From: Lytechinus variegatus
Taxonomy: Eukaryota > Echinodermata > Echinoidea > Temnopleuroida > Toxopneustidae
Direction: 5' to 3'
Assembly (NCBI RefSeq): GCF_018143015.1
Contig: NC_054758.1
Location: 14,240,001 to 14,304,000, forward strand
Length of the DNA: 64,000 bases
Of this stretch, positions 9,412 to 18,900 are shown in pieces; positions within the stretch are counted from its first letter, which is position 1, and the number at the start of each line of letters is the position of its first letter. Below the pieces are notes generated by a model. That model worked only from the letters and a program-made list of their open reading frames with translations. It searched no databases and was not told the origin of the DNA. The translations under genes were made by a program, and so were the position numbers.

Positions 9412-11526
9412 TCATATATTTATATAGGTTTACGCTTACGATTTTTGTGCAATTTTTTAATTAAACAATTGACTACTCCAGAAAACGGCGCACAGCCAAG
9501 ACAGCTGTCTGTTAAAGTCGGTATAAAGAATTGGTGTGCAGGGTTGTTGGGATTTTAAGGGCCCTCTTAGGGGGGGGGGGGGCTGGTAGGAAATAAAAGG
9601 AACTTTTCTCTCAGCAATAATTCAAATCAGACAAACTGTGTATTCTCAATGTCTGTTACAGGCTCTATAGACCACTGTGATTTTTTTTTATTGAAATTGA
9701 TACAATTGCAATTTGATTTGTTCCATGTTTATAGGCCTTGTTATCTTGGGAAAGACAAAAAATGATTAAAAAATAACATTTGTCGGTCTCTGAAGTCGGT
9801 TTCACCGATGTGAGTGCAGCTTAGTGTAATATATTTGACCGGTCCGGAGTCAGTTACGTTGGTGTGTTTTCAGCTCAAGACACTTTGCACTGATACACCA
9901 CCATAACAATAGAAGATGTACAAATGAATATCCGCAGAAGCCGACTGGTAACATAAGTTACGTAATAAAATATATTATGTAAATAACTCACTGGAGTAAG
10001 CCTAGAGAAAGCGATGGAGAGAGAGAAAGAGTAGTACTGTCACAATATGATGTTTGACAAGGAGAAAACAAGAATCACAAGTGTTTATGTAGTGGGAGTT
10101 AATTGTGTCAGAGGTGTAGGCGAATCATTGGCGTAGAAATTGAAGGGGAGTGGGGGGGCTTGTAGGTAAACCCTATCCCCCCCCAAAAAAAAAGGGGGAG
10201 GAAGAAAGGATAGGGAAGAGAGATATTGAAATGTTATATTATTTTCCGAATATTATGATTTAGATTACAAATTTAACATAATAGCTCGCATCTTTTTAGA
10301 TTAAATTAGTATTATATTTTATTATCAATATCGACTAAGTCTTTCCCTTGACTTCGTGCAACGGCTAAAATGTACATTTTTGTAAATCTGACCCCTCAGC
10401 TCTGACTAGTAAATTTACTGAAAATAAAAGTAATGTTAAGTAACTATACTTAACGAAATAGTGTATTAAATATTCCCTGATAGTTGAAGTACCCAAGGCT
10501 TAAAACTATGCGATTTGAAATAGCTCTATAACAGGAGAGTTAAAATATTGAAAATGTCATCCTTTAAAATTTGGACGAGGAATAAACAGATTCATGTCAT
10601 TTTAAAATGTTAAATTGTTTTGGTGACACATAATTTATGCTTGTCCTCATGAACATGCTATGAGCGAGCTGATGATGTCCCCAATTTTCTTCTGTATGTT
10701 ATAATGTAAAATCATAATGTACATTTGAATGCTGTCTTCCAAAAATTGAACAATTGATTTCCAACAACTGATTTACAGTGTAAAAGATAATCATTGTTCA
10801 CCACGGGGCGCTTGCAAATCTACAATACATCACGTGATTTACATTTAGAGTACGTGGAGAGTGTGACGTCATCAATTTTCCAATATTTCATTATAGCATT
10901 TTTTATACCACATTTTGGCAGAGCAAAATTTGGTTCGAATCGATCCATGAGGTCTGAGATGACCTCCTGAATACATTATTAGCCCAATTGAAGTCAATGT
11001 ATTATTGGCCTGCTGGTTCCGAACTTATAGAACCAGGCCAAGAATACACTGACTTCAATGGGGCTAATTATGTATTCAGGAGGTCATATTTCAGGCCTCC
11101 AAGGACCGCTTCCCACCAAATTTTGGTAGCGGTGGTTTTTTATCATTGACACGCGCTACCAAAATATGATATCAAAAGTGCTGAAATGAAAAAAAAAGTT
11201 TTGTGACGTCATCACTTCGATACTCTATTAATTATTGCCTCCTCTTTCTTTCCCTCTCTCTCTTTAACAGAATATGGGGCAAACGGCTACCTTCGACCGG
11301 TCTTCTGATCCTATCAGCAGCATCTTTATTCTGTGAAAGGATCACAATGTTTGGTTTTTATCCATTTTCTGTCGATGCACAAAACAGGACGTTATCCTAC
11401 CATTACTACGACTCGGCGAAGATGGACTATGCAAAGAATCCACACAAGATGCCTGTGGAATTTAAACTCTACATGGAGTTACAAAAGAAATCGGCAGTGA
11501 AACTTCAGCTTGGGAATTGTAATTGA
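6957..11526 (+). CDS. Alpha-2,8-sialyltransferase-like (ST8Sia family) gene, copy 2
   Basis: Four exons join in frame: 6957-7107, 7487-7580, 8359-8892 and 11271-11526, giving about 344 aa, normal for ST8Sia enzymes. The family transfers sialic acid from CMP-sialic acid onto sialylated glycans in the Golgi. Seen in the product: a type II membrane anchor at residues 10-28, sialylmotif L starting CAVVGNSGIL (from Cys131), motif S around 267-288 (PSTGLLILSAASLFCERIT), HYYD at 304-307, and H318xxxxE323. Cys131/Cys281 and Cys145/Cys343 are spaced as in the two disulphides of vertebrate ST8Sia enzymes. Several N-glycosylation sequons are present. The start follows an in-frame stop six bases upstream. 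I cannot assign a specific ST8Sia subtype. The large third intron carries a CA/TA microsatellite and a palindrome ending 56 bp before exon 4. Confidence 0.88.
7108..8358 (+). other. ST8Sia copy 2 introns 1 and 2
   Basis: Apart from exon 2, these introns show only a SINE-body fragment near 7330-7420 (CCTTCCATTATTTTGATATC-like). No other feature is recognised. Confidence 0.5.
7487..7580 (+). CDS. ST8Sia copy 2 exon 2: stem region
   Basis: 94 nt between TATTTCAG and GTAAGCTT; begins DPIKEIRSMEA and ends PPNFYIR. Phases match both neighbours. Confidence 0.8.
8359..8892 (+). CDS. ST8Sia copy 2 exon 3: sialylmotif L
   Basis: 534 nt between TATTGCAG and GTAAGTTG, phase 2 at both ends. It carries the motif L core CAVVGNSGIL, then GKAIDDHDFVFRMNLAP, which bind the CMP-sialic acid donor in this family. 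This is the exon absent from copy 1. Confidence 0.88.
9330..9415 (+). repeat. TA/TG/TA compound microsatellite
   Basis: Runs of TA, then about twenty TG units, then TA again. Open frames across it (CVCVCVCV, IYIYIY) are simple-repeat artefacts. Confidence 0.95.
10856..11215. mobile_element. Long palindromic repeat upstream of ST8Sia exon 4
   Basis: Inner arms 10949-11019 and 11030-11099 are inverted copies (GACCTCCTGAATACAT against ATGTATTCAGGAGGTC). Outer parts contain related words (CAAAATTTGG and CCAAATTTTGG) and an exact TGACGTCA at 10864-10871 and again at 11204-11211. The second TGACGTCA lies 60 bp before the exon 4 acceptor. Confidence 0.75.
11271..11526 (+). CDS. ST8Sia copy 2 exon 4: motifs S, III and VS
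   Basis: Acceptor TCTTTAACAG after a pyrimidine tract; stop TGA at 11524-11526. Encodes motif S, HYYD, HKMPVE and a C-terminal Cys (GNCN). Confidence 0.88.
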
Positions 11527-11893
11527 TTAGGCCAGCGACGACTGTGTGTTTGAAACAAATTAAAGGATTCGAAATAAAATCGAGATTTTTTTTTGGGGGG
11601 GGTGGTAATTTTACCATTATTAAAATGATATACGAGACTAACAGAAAATCCTGATGACTGTTCATATTCTTTGTCCATGAGTCTTTGTTTGATTTTGATT
11701 GGCTGATGTTCAGCACTTTTAATCAGTATTGGATAAGATCCATACAGTTCTCTTTCAACAACTCTGTGAGCGCATTTCATATAGCTAGGTTAAAGCCACA
11801 AATAAAGATTAGGCATACCTGAAATCTTTAACTTCTCAGCTTGAAAAAATGGCTGCACCACCCCACCCCCCTACCGAAAAAAATAATTACCTG
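11527..11893. other. Interval after the ST8Sia copy 2 stop codon
   Basis: Probably the 3' untranslated region and flank. A poly-T/poly-G run lies at 11586-11602. I find no clear polyadenylation site. Confidence 0.4.
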
Positions 11894-12110
11894 TTATCCT
11901 CCAGATGCCTTATACATGTTATAAGGCCTCCACCGAACGTCTCTTGGTATCGAAAGCCACAGCTCTGGCTTCTGCCCATCGGCGACCTCCATCCAACAAA
12001 GCCAGGTCCTTTCTTTTTCTACTGATCGCCGCCAAATTGTTTTCGGGTCTGCCCCTCTTCCTTTTCCCTTCTGGTGCCCGGGTAAATGCTGTGTTGCAGA
12101 TGCGTTCAGG
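11894..12110 (-). mobile_element. LINE C-terminal fragment, frameshifted
   Basis: On the minus strand a frame reads PKTIWRRSVEKE, and a second frame reads AFDTKRRSVEAL before a stop. Both match the C-terminus typical of non-LTR retrotransposon polyproteins (xPKTTWRRTVEKE ... W..LVEALC). The two halves are in different frames, so this copy is dead. Confidence 0.65.
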
Positions 12111-12336
12111 TTAGAGCAGATGCAAACCAATAGCGCCATCTTGAGTCCTTAACTACTCATACCTGGCCAGTTTCCTGACCCATTTTGCTAGTATAGTCTA
12201 GTAATGTAGACCCATGCATTTCAATGACACTTGCTAATCAACTCATCAATACATTTATACCGCGATAATCATGTTACAAAAGTAGCGAAACGATTACTTT
12301 TCCTTTCAACACATTTGTTTCTCTACACAAATACAA

Positions 12337-12943
12337 TTAAAGGAAAAGTCCACCCCAACAGAAACTTGATTTGAATAAAAAAAGAAAAATTCAACAAGAA
12401 TAACACTGAAAATTTCATCAAAGTCGGATGTAAAATAAGAAAGTTATGACATTTTAAAGTTTCGCTTATTTTCAACAAAATAGTTATATGAACGAGCCAG
12501 TTACATCCAAATGAGAGAGTTGATGACATCACTCACTCACCATTTATTTTGCAATTTATTACATGAAATATGAATTATTTTTATTTTCTCGTCATTGTCA
12601 TGTGAAATGAAGTTTCATTCCTCACTGAACACATGTAATTCCATTATTTTAACATTTTGTGCTTCAGGCAAGGAGGTCCTAATCGTCAAATTCGTAAAAA
12701 TTGAAATATTGTATAATTCAAACAATAAAAAACAAAAGAAATAGTGAGTGACATCATCGAGTCTCTCATTTGGATGTAATTTGCTCGTTCATATAACTAT
12801 TTTGTTGAAAATAAGCGAAACTTTAAAATGCCATAACTTTCTTATTTTACATCCGATTTTGATGAAATTTTCAGCATTGTGCTTGTCTGATTTTTCTCTA
12901 TTGATTCAAATCAACATTTTTCTGAGGTGGACTCGACCTTTAA
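12337..12943. mobile_element. TTAA-flanked long-palindrome MITE
   Basis: Ends TTAAAGGAAAAGTCCACC and GGTGGACTCGACCTTTAA. Long mirrored arms of more than 200 bp share ACATCCAAATGAGAGAGT and AAGCGAAACTTTAAAATG. Further copies are at 13146-13740, 27322-27928 and 57892-58479, with single-arm pieces near 25507-25642 and 30075-30225. TTAA at each end of every full copy suggests a TTAA target duplication, as in piggyBac-like elements. Confidence 0.8.
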
Positions 12944-13145
12944 AGGTCAATTTATTCTCTGTAGTATAAGTAGATATCTGAAATGTATATTTTAAGACTA
13001 TGTATTTATAACACACAGTCAATGAGAGACCACACACAGTTCACAACCTCTCTAACGTGTTCCCGATAAATGTCATTTTTTCCTCACTGTTTCTAAGTTT
13101 CTCCATTCCTCATGAGTTCTTGCCATTTTATCTTCATTTTTCTCT

Positions 13146-13740
13146 TTAAGGGTCAAGTCCATCCAAAAGTAGGTTGATTTGAATAAACAAAGAAAATCAA
13201 ATTAGCTTGTTGCTGAAATTTTCATCAAAATTGAATGTAAAATAAGAAAGTTATGGCGTTTTACATTTTCGCGCTTTTTTTATAAATTAGTGATATACAC
13301 AGCTCTGTATCATGGAAACGAGTCAGAGGGTGATGTCCATCACTCATTTATTTTTCATTGTTTGAATATTGTACAGTATTGATTTTTTTACAGATTTGAA
13401 AATAAGGATCAAGTTGACTCAACCATACAGTATTAAACAATGCTTATTCAACATGTTCGGGGAGGAATTAATCGTTGTTTCACTTAACAATGAGAAAATT
13501 AGAAATTTCATATAATAACATACAAAAGAAATAGTGAGTGGATGACGTCATATCAGTCCCCTAATTTGCTTACCGACCAAGATGTGCATATATAACTGTT
13601 TTGTGAAATTAAACAAAAATTTGAAATGTCACACCTTTCTTTTTTTACATCCAATTTTGATGTAATTTTCTGTGTTATGCTTGTTGGATTTTTCTCCTTT
13701 TATTCAAATCAACTTTTGGTGGGTGGATTTGTCCTTTTAA
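13146..13740. mobile_element. TTAA-flanked long-palindrome MITE, second copy
   Basis: TTAAGGGTCAAGTCCATCC to GGATTTGTCCTTTTAA, same family as 12337-12943 but more diverged inside. Confidence 0.75.
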
Positions 13741-15524
13741 CAGATAGTGGTTTTAACATTACTTCTGAGTGAAAGTTTGAAAAAACAATGGCAAACTAAT
13801 AATATTAATGTAATTTTTTTTCAGCATGAATTTCATCTATATTGTGCTACACTCAAACCCAGGTGTAGCAAATGGGAGCGTAACAGAAATATATATCACC
13901 TTGACAAAAATTTGCTTTCTGCAGAGTGACCATGTAATTCGCTCTTAATAAAATGATTTTGTATTTATCTATATATTTTTCTCTCTATCGAGTCATTTCG
14001 TGTAAATTCATAGTTCATTTTAATCCATGTTGTTGTTTTTATGTTACTTATCCTCATTTTCATTCACTGACGATACTCTGTTATACTTAAATATTTTCAT
14101 AAACTCTCTCTATTTTTCTTTCAACAACCTTTCCCGACGAAGTCTATTCACAGTATGTGGAACCACCGGGAATATTAATATAAATTGGGCGACGCAGGAT
14201 GTGATATTCAGTCTAGGGGCAATATTGCACTCATCTACGATTCGTGCAATATTAACCCCCTAACACGTGGATCATGTCTGGTTTCCCATTCCTAGCCATC
14301 CAATACAATCTGATTACTTTTAAAGAAACTACACACATTGCAGGATTCTCTCATAATATCACGTCTCTGTGTTCCAGTAAAAAAAAATAGGCTTTGGATA
14401 GATCGTAGAAGATCCAAACCATAATTTTTTGTACAAATACACTACTGTTCTATCTCATATCCCAATTTGCTTCATCACAATTCATGATTCTAAAACCCTT
14501 TTAAAAAATTTAATAAGCATTTTTAAACTACAAAATGTTTTGAAGGTGAATATTACTATGTGTTATAAGGAACGACATCATTTTTCCCCCGAAACTGCAT
14601 GAGCAAAACATGAAAATTCAGAGTTAGGCATCGTATGATAAATAATTTATTGAAAAACACCCACATCATTTTCAGTGAATAATTATAATTACTCAAATAT
14701 TTTACTATGATTATCTTTTGAACATTGCATTCTTAGAAATATGCATGTGCTTTGTTAAGAAAACGTGAAAATCTAATCTGTGCTAATGTATTTTGACACA
14801 TTCATTTCATATATATTTCCCAATACTATATATTTTTTTTCAATTATATAAATCAGTGTGAAGATATTTATCAAATTAACATTTCGACATAAATCTCAAA
14901 AAGTGTTACAAACTTATTTTTAATACAAATAATAAAATCTGGAAATACAAATTAGAGGATAATTTATCGCCAATATTTTTTCGAAAATCATATGAATGGA
15001 ATAAATAAACTTTTCATTTTTGCACCAAAATAGCACTTTATTTTCTCTCGAAACGAGGCAAACCATTCTATACATCACACACAAAATTAATGACAATAAA
15101 TGAATTGACCGACTGTTGGACTGATCATTCGGTTATTCCCCATATATCTTTTCATAGAATTTATATATTAACGGCACAATAAATGAAAAAACAACATATT
15201 CTTCTTTTTAAGATAACTTTTAAGATAAGTATAATTCGACATTTGGCTGAGAGAAATAGGGGTCTATATTTGGAACTATTTCATAAAGTTTGTCATCAGT
15301 GACATATTGCCAATCGCTAAATTTTTAAATGAAACGTTTTGAAGTGGAATCCTTCGTTTTTATTGGTTTGAGTATTTAAATCGAAATGCTTTGTTTCAAT
15401 TGGCTTCATGGGAAATATGTGAGTGAGTGGAAACTTGACACTGACCAAATCATTCTTGAAAATTTCATACCGATAACCAAACATGTATCGCATAACCAAA
15501 AGACGGCAAGAACAGAAGATGATG
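13741..15524. other. AT-rich intergenic interval
   Basis: Between the ST8Sia gene and the 3' end of INSC. Small open frames (13747-13929, 14027-14263) have no recognisable domain. I see nothing else to name. Confidence 0.5.
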
Positions 15525-15775
15525 CACTGCGAAACCTGCGGTGTTAGTTTAACACCAGTCCGGAATCTAGATATGACCACACCAGAGAAGTGTTAAAAAA
15601 CTCCGGTTTGGTTTTGGGCTAATTCCAGATAGGTGTTTATACAACCTGACAACACCTCTTAGTGTTAAAACAGCATCGGTTTAATTTCAAACCGGTGTTG
15701 TTTCAACACTTCTCTGGTGTGGTCATATATAGATTCCGGACTGGTGTTAAATTAACACTGCAGTTTTTTGCAGTG
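15525..15775. mobile_element. MITE with about 75-bp inverted ends, in the probable INSC 3' UTR
   Basis: CACTGCGAAACCTGCGGTGT, CCAGTCCGGAATCTAGATAT and CACACCAGAGAAGTGTTAAA are mirrored at the right end, which finishes TTTTTTGCAGTG. The same family is at 23047-23283; looser relatives are at 26235 and 32935. It begins about 53 bp past the INSC stop codon, so the INSC transcript probably contains it. Confidence 0.8.
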
Positions 15776-15828
15776 TGAGGTTTTAGAAAGATATCTTCAT
15801 CACAAGGTCACAGGTCGAAGGTCAATGA

Positions 15829-15966
15829 TCAAACAAAGGTTTCCCTCTTCACAGGACTAGAACACCGGAGATACGATTCAAAAAGTCGAGGCTGGATGAG
15901 TTGCTCTACTTCAGCCCCTTTCAATGGTGACGGACCGATCTGGCTGTGTATTCTCCTCAAGGCGGT
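15829..15966 (-). CDS. INSC: INSC last coding exon with PDZ ligand
   Basis: Acceptor GATTACAG, then [27 protein letters not shown] and the C-terminus RETFV. The vertebrate protein has the same QPRL core and a PDZ-type end. Confidence 0.92.
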   Translation of the reverse strand, partial: TALRRIHSQIGPSPLKGAEVEQLIQPRLFESYLRCSSPVKRETFV

Positions 15967-18900
15967 CTGTAATCAAGACATAAAGGTTGGTTAGTTGGGC
16001 TTGGTTTGGTGTTGATATTGGTTTGGTTTGGTGTTGGGTGGTTGGGTTTGGAGTTGGTTGGTAGGTTGGTTGTTTGGTTGTTAGGTGGGTTGGTTGCTAG
16101 ATTGGTTGGTAGGTTGGTTGGTAGGTAGGTTGGTTGGTAGGTAGGTTGGTTGGTAGGTAGGTAGGTTGGTTGGTAGGTTGGTTGGTAGGTTGGTTGGTTG
16201 GTTGCTAGATTAGTTGGTAGGTAGGTTGGTTGCTAGAATGGTTGGTAGGTTACTTGGTTGGTTGGGTGGTTGGTTGGTGGTAGGTTGTTTGGTAGGTTGG
16301 TTGGTTGGTTGATAGATAGGTAGGTAGGTTGGTTGGTTAGTTGGTTGGTAGGTTGGTTGGTCGGTTGGTTGGTAGCTAGATTGGTTGGTAGGTTGGTTGG
16401 TGGCAGGTTGTTTGGTAGGTTGGTTGGTTGGTTGAATGGAAGGTTGGTTGGTAGGTATAGGTTGGTTGCTAGATTGGTAGGTTGGTAGGTAGGTAGGTAG
16501 GTAGGTAGGTTGGTTGGTTGGTAGGTTGTTTGGTAGGTTGGTTGGTAGGTTGGTTGGTTGGTAGGTTGGTTGGTTGGTTGGTAGGTTGGTTGGTAGGTTG
16601 GTTGGTAGGTTGGTTGGTTGGTAGGTTGGTTGGTAGGTTGGTAGGTTGGTTGGTTTTGCCAGGTATGACAAAATAATAGTTACAACTCCGGTACTACTGT
16701 ATACTATAAGGTATCAAAACAACTTCACATGACCACAAATGATAGTTGAGACGGCTTATTTCAAATGGGGTCCTGACTTTAAATAACTGATGACAAAGTA
16801 CACTTTTGAAAAACACATGTCAAGTAACATTCACAAACTACGTCAATTGAGTCTTGGGAACTAAATTAACAAGTAAAATAGGAAAAACGCTATTTCTTCA
16901 AAGTTTTTTTTTTTCAAAGTTGCTTAAAGTGTTGTGCTCCTCGGGACCGGCAGTCGCCTCGCGAGTATAGTTGCGGGGTCTTGTCCTTTGCCTCGGACCT
17001 CTAGTCCTTGGTCTTGCCCTTGGCCTCGGAGTGGGAATAGATCATGTGGAATGAGATAAAACGCAGTATAGACGAAGCGGGTATAGACAATTGAGACCAA
17101 TGAATTGGCGATTTACCCTGTGTAAGATACTCACCAAACAGGCAATTAGCGTGTCACGTCTGTAGTTTTTCTCTCTTGCCTTATCGCATAAGTCGGCGAG
17201 ATTGGACAGAACTGCAATTGGAAATATTGAATTTATTTCCATTTAAAACAAATAACAATACATATAAAATTATACATGTGAATTGATAAATAAAAAAAAC
17301 ACGGGAGAATGGCCCTACTCAGCAGCATCAATGATGGTGCTGCTGGTCTACCTCGGGGTCCTCAGATATGTATGAAAGACGTTGTCAAGCTGCAGCTTGC
17401 ATGGCTGGCAAGCCACTATTTGCTGTAACTGTGATTCAAATGCAATAGATCGTCCCAAAACATGTATGTTACGGGGATTACATAAAAGCTTGATCAGTGA
17501 TTTCCACTGTCCGATTTGCTTTGAGCCAATCAGATGCAAGGATTCGCAGTAGCTTATAACAATACACAGTGAAAATTGTTGACTATTGGTTTATGAAATG
17601 GTCTTCAGTGCCTGTATATTCCTGAAAAGATATCGATGATGGGATATAGAGTATTGTTTATTAACAGTCCCGTCGTTTTGTTGTTAAACACGGGAATTAT
17701 GATGACTTTCCAATTTGTGAGATTCTCTATAATTATGTCATGGGCCCATTTCATAAAGAGTTATATCTAGTGTCAGTTTACCATCACTGCAACTACTATG
17801 GAGTCTTTTTATAGCCTTATTAGCTTTGTTCAAATCGACTTTTGGTTGGGACGATATTTTCCTTGAAGGACATTGTCGGAGACTGAGGATTGGAGTACCT
17901 TTTAAATCGACAGCAATCTGGCAAGTCTTGTGGTCCTGGCAGAGCCTACTCAGAGCAATCGCCGACTTGTGAAAGATATCCTCATACGTGTTTTCCTCCC
18001 CGATCGGGGCGGCCACCGGTTGACTCTCGTTAAAGCTTAGCCTACGGCGGAGGGGACGTAGGGATTCGCCCTGGAGGAGTTCCGCAAGGATGCTAATGCC
18101 GCCGCATGAAACTATCTGTTCCCGGCATGTCTTGGAACAGGAGACGTTGGCAATGATGGTGATGATCTGACAGAGAAATACAAAGTGACTTTGTTATTCC
18201 TAAGTGATAACTGCGGATCTACAAAGACATTAAGTTTATCTTACATTATGAAGACTTCGGAAAAGGCTACTTTAGGCCTATTGACATTTGATATCACATC
18301 ATTATTCAGGTAGGTACTCGCCTTTGAAGAAAATACTGCATCTAGCTTATATGAATGCGTTTTTCTCAGCCAAAGTATCAGAAATAGACCTTTCGGAGCC
18401 GAGTTGCCATAGAATTCCGTTATTTTTTAAAGAGCATGCCCATATCGCTATTTTGGCGATTCTCATTGTGTACTTACATATCAAGGACTTCACACTTAAT
18501 TACAGTTCTCATAACAGCACCAGTATGTGATGAACATGCTGAATTATTATTGATGCACGATAAATTTATTAGGAAAATCAGATTATTTCCTATTAAAAAA
18601 AACAATCTGTGTATTTAGTTTTATTTAGTTAAAAATATCATGTTTATTAGTATTTAACCGTATATCAATTTCTCTTAAATTCATGTAATCGGTGTAAAAT
18701 CAAATACCTAGTAATTACAACGGGGTATTACGAGCATAATTAGGTAGTTTTCGCATTTACAACAGGGAACTCTCTACAACGCCTCGATTCCTTTGAAAAT
18801 TAATTGAATTGAAATGACAATGGAGAGCTGACAGGCTTTTGTCAAAAGTTGAAGCTGGGACAGCAGATCATCCGAAGATTTGTCCCAGACCGGACGAATA

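Larger units (their letters stand above)
8893..11270 (+). other. ST8Sia copy 2 intron 3
   Basis: Holds a SINE-body fragment (9236-9312, reverse), a TA/TG microsatellite (9330-9415), a G tract near 9570, a possible hAT MITE end near 10132 (CATTGGCGTAGAAAT) and the palindrome at 10856-11215. Nothing coding was found. Confidence 0.6.

Noticed and set aside
9168-9464. Cys/Val and Ile/Tyr repeat peptides
   Set aside because: Translation of the TA/TG microsatellite.
15525-15775. Exact target duplication for this MITE
   Set aside because: TA flanks are seen at 23047 and 32935 but not here, so I do not assign a duplication length.
16210-16671. 153-residue PTNQPT-repeat protein
   Set aside because: Produced by the GGTT minisatellite in an INSC intron; no start context, splice site or domain.
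17738-17898. Extension of INSC exon 18166-17899 to the stop near 17738
   Set aside because: The shorter exon joins the 17211 exon in phase and without a gap relative to vertebrate INSC, and the C-terminal PDZ ligand exon is then reached.
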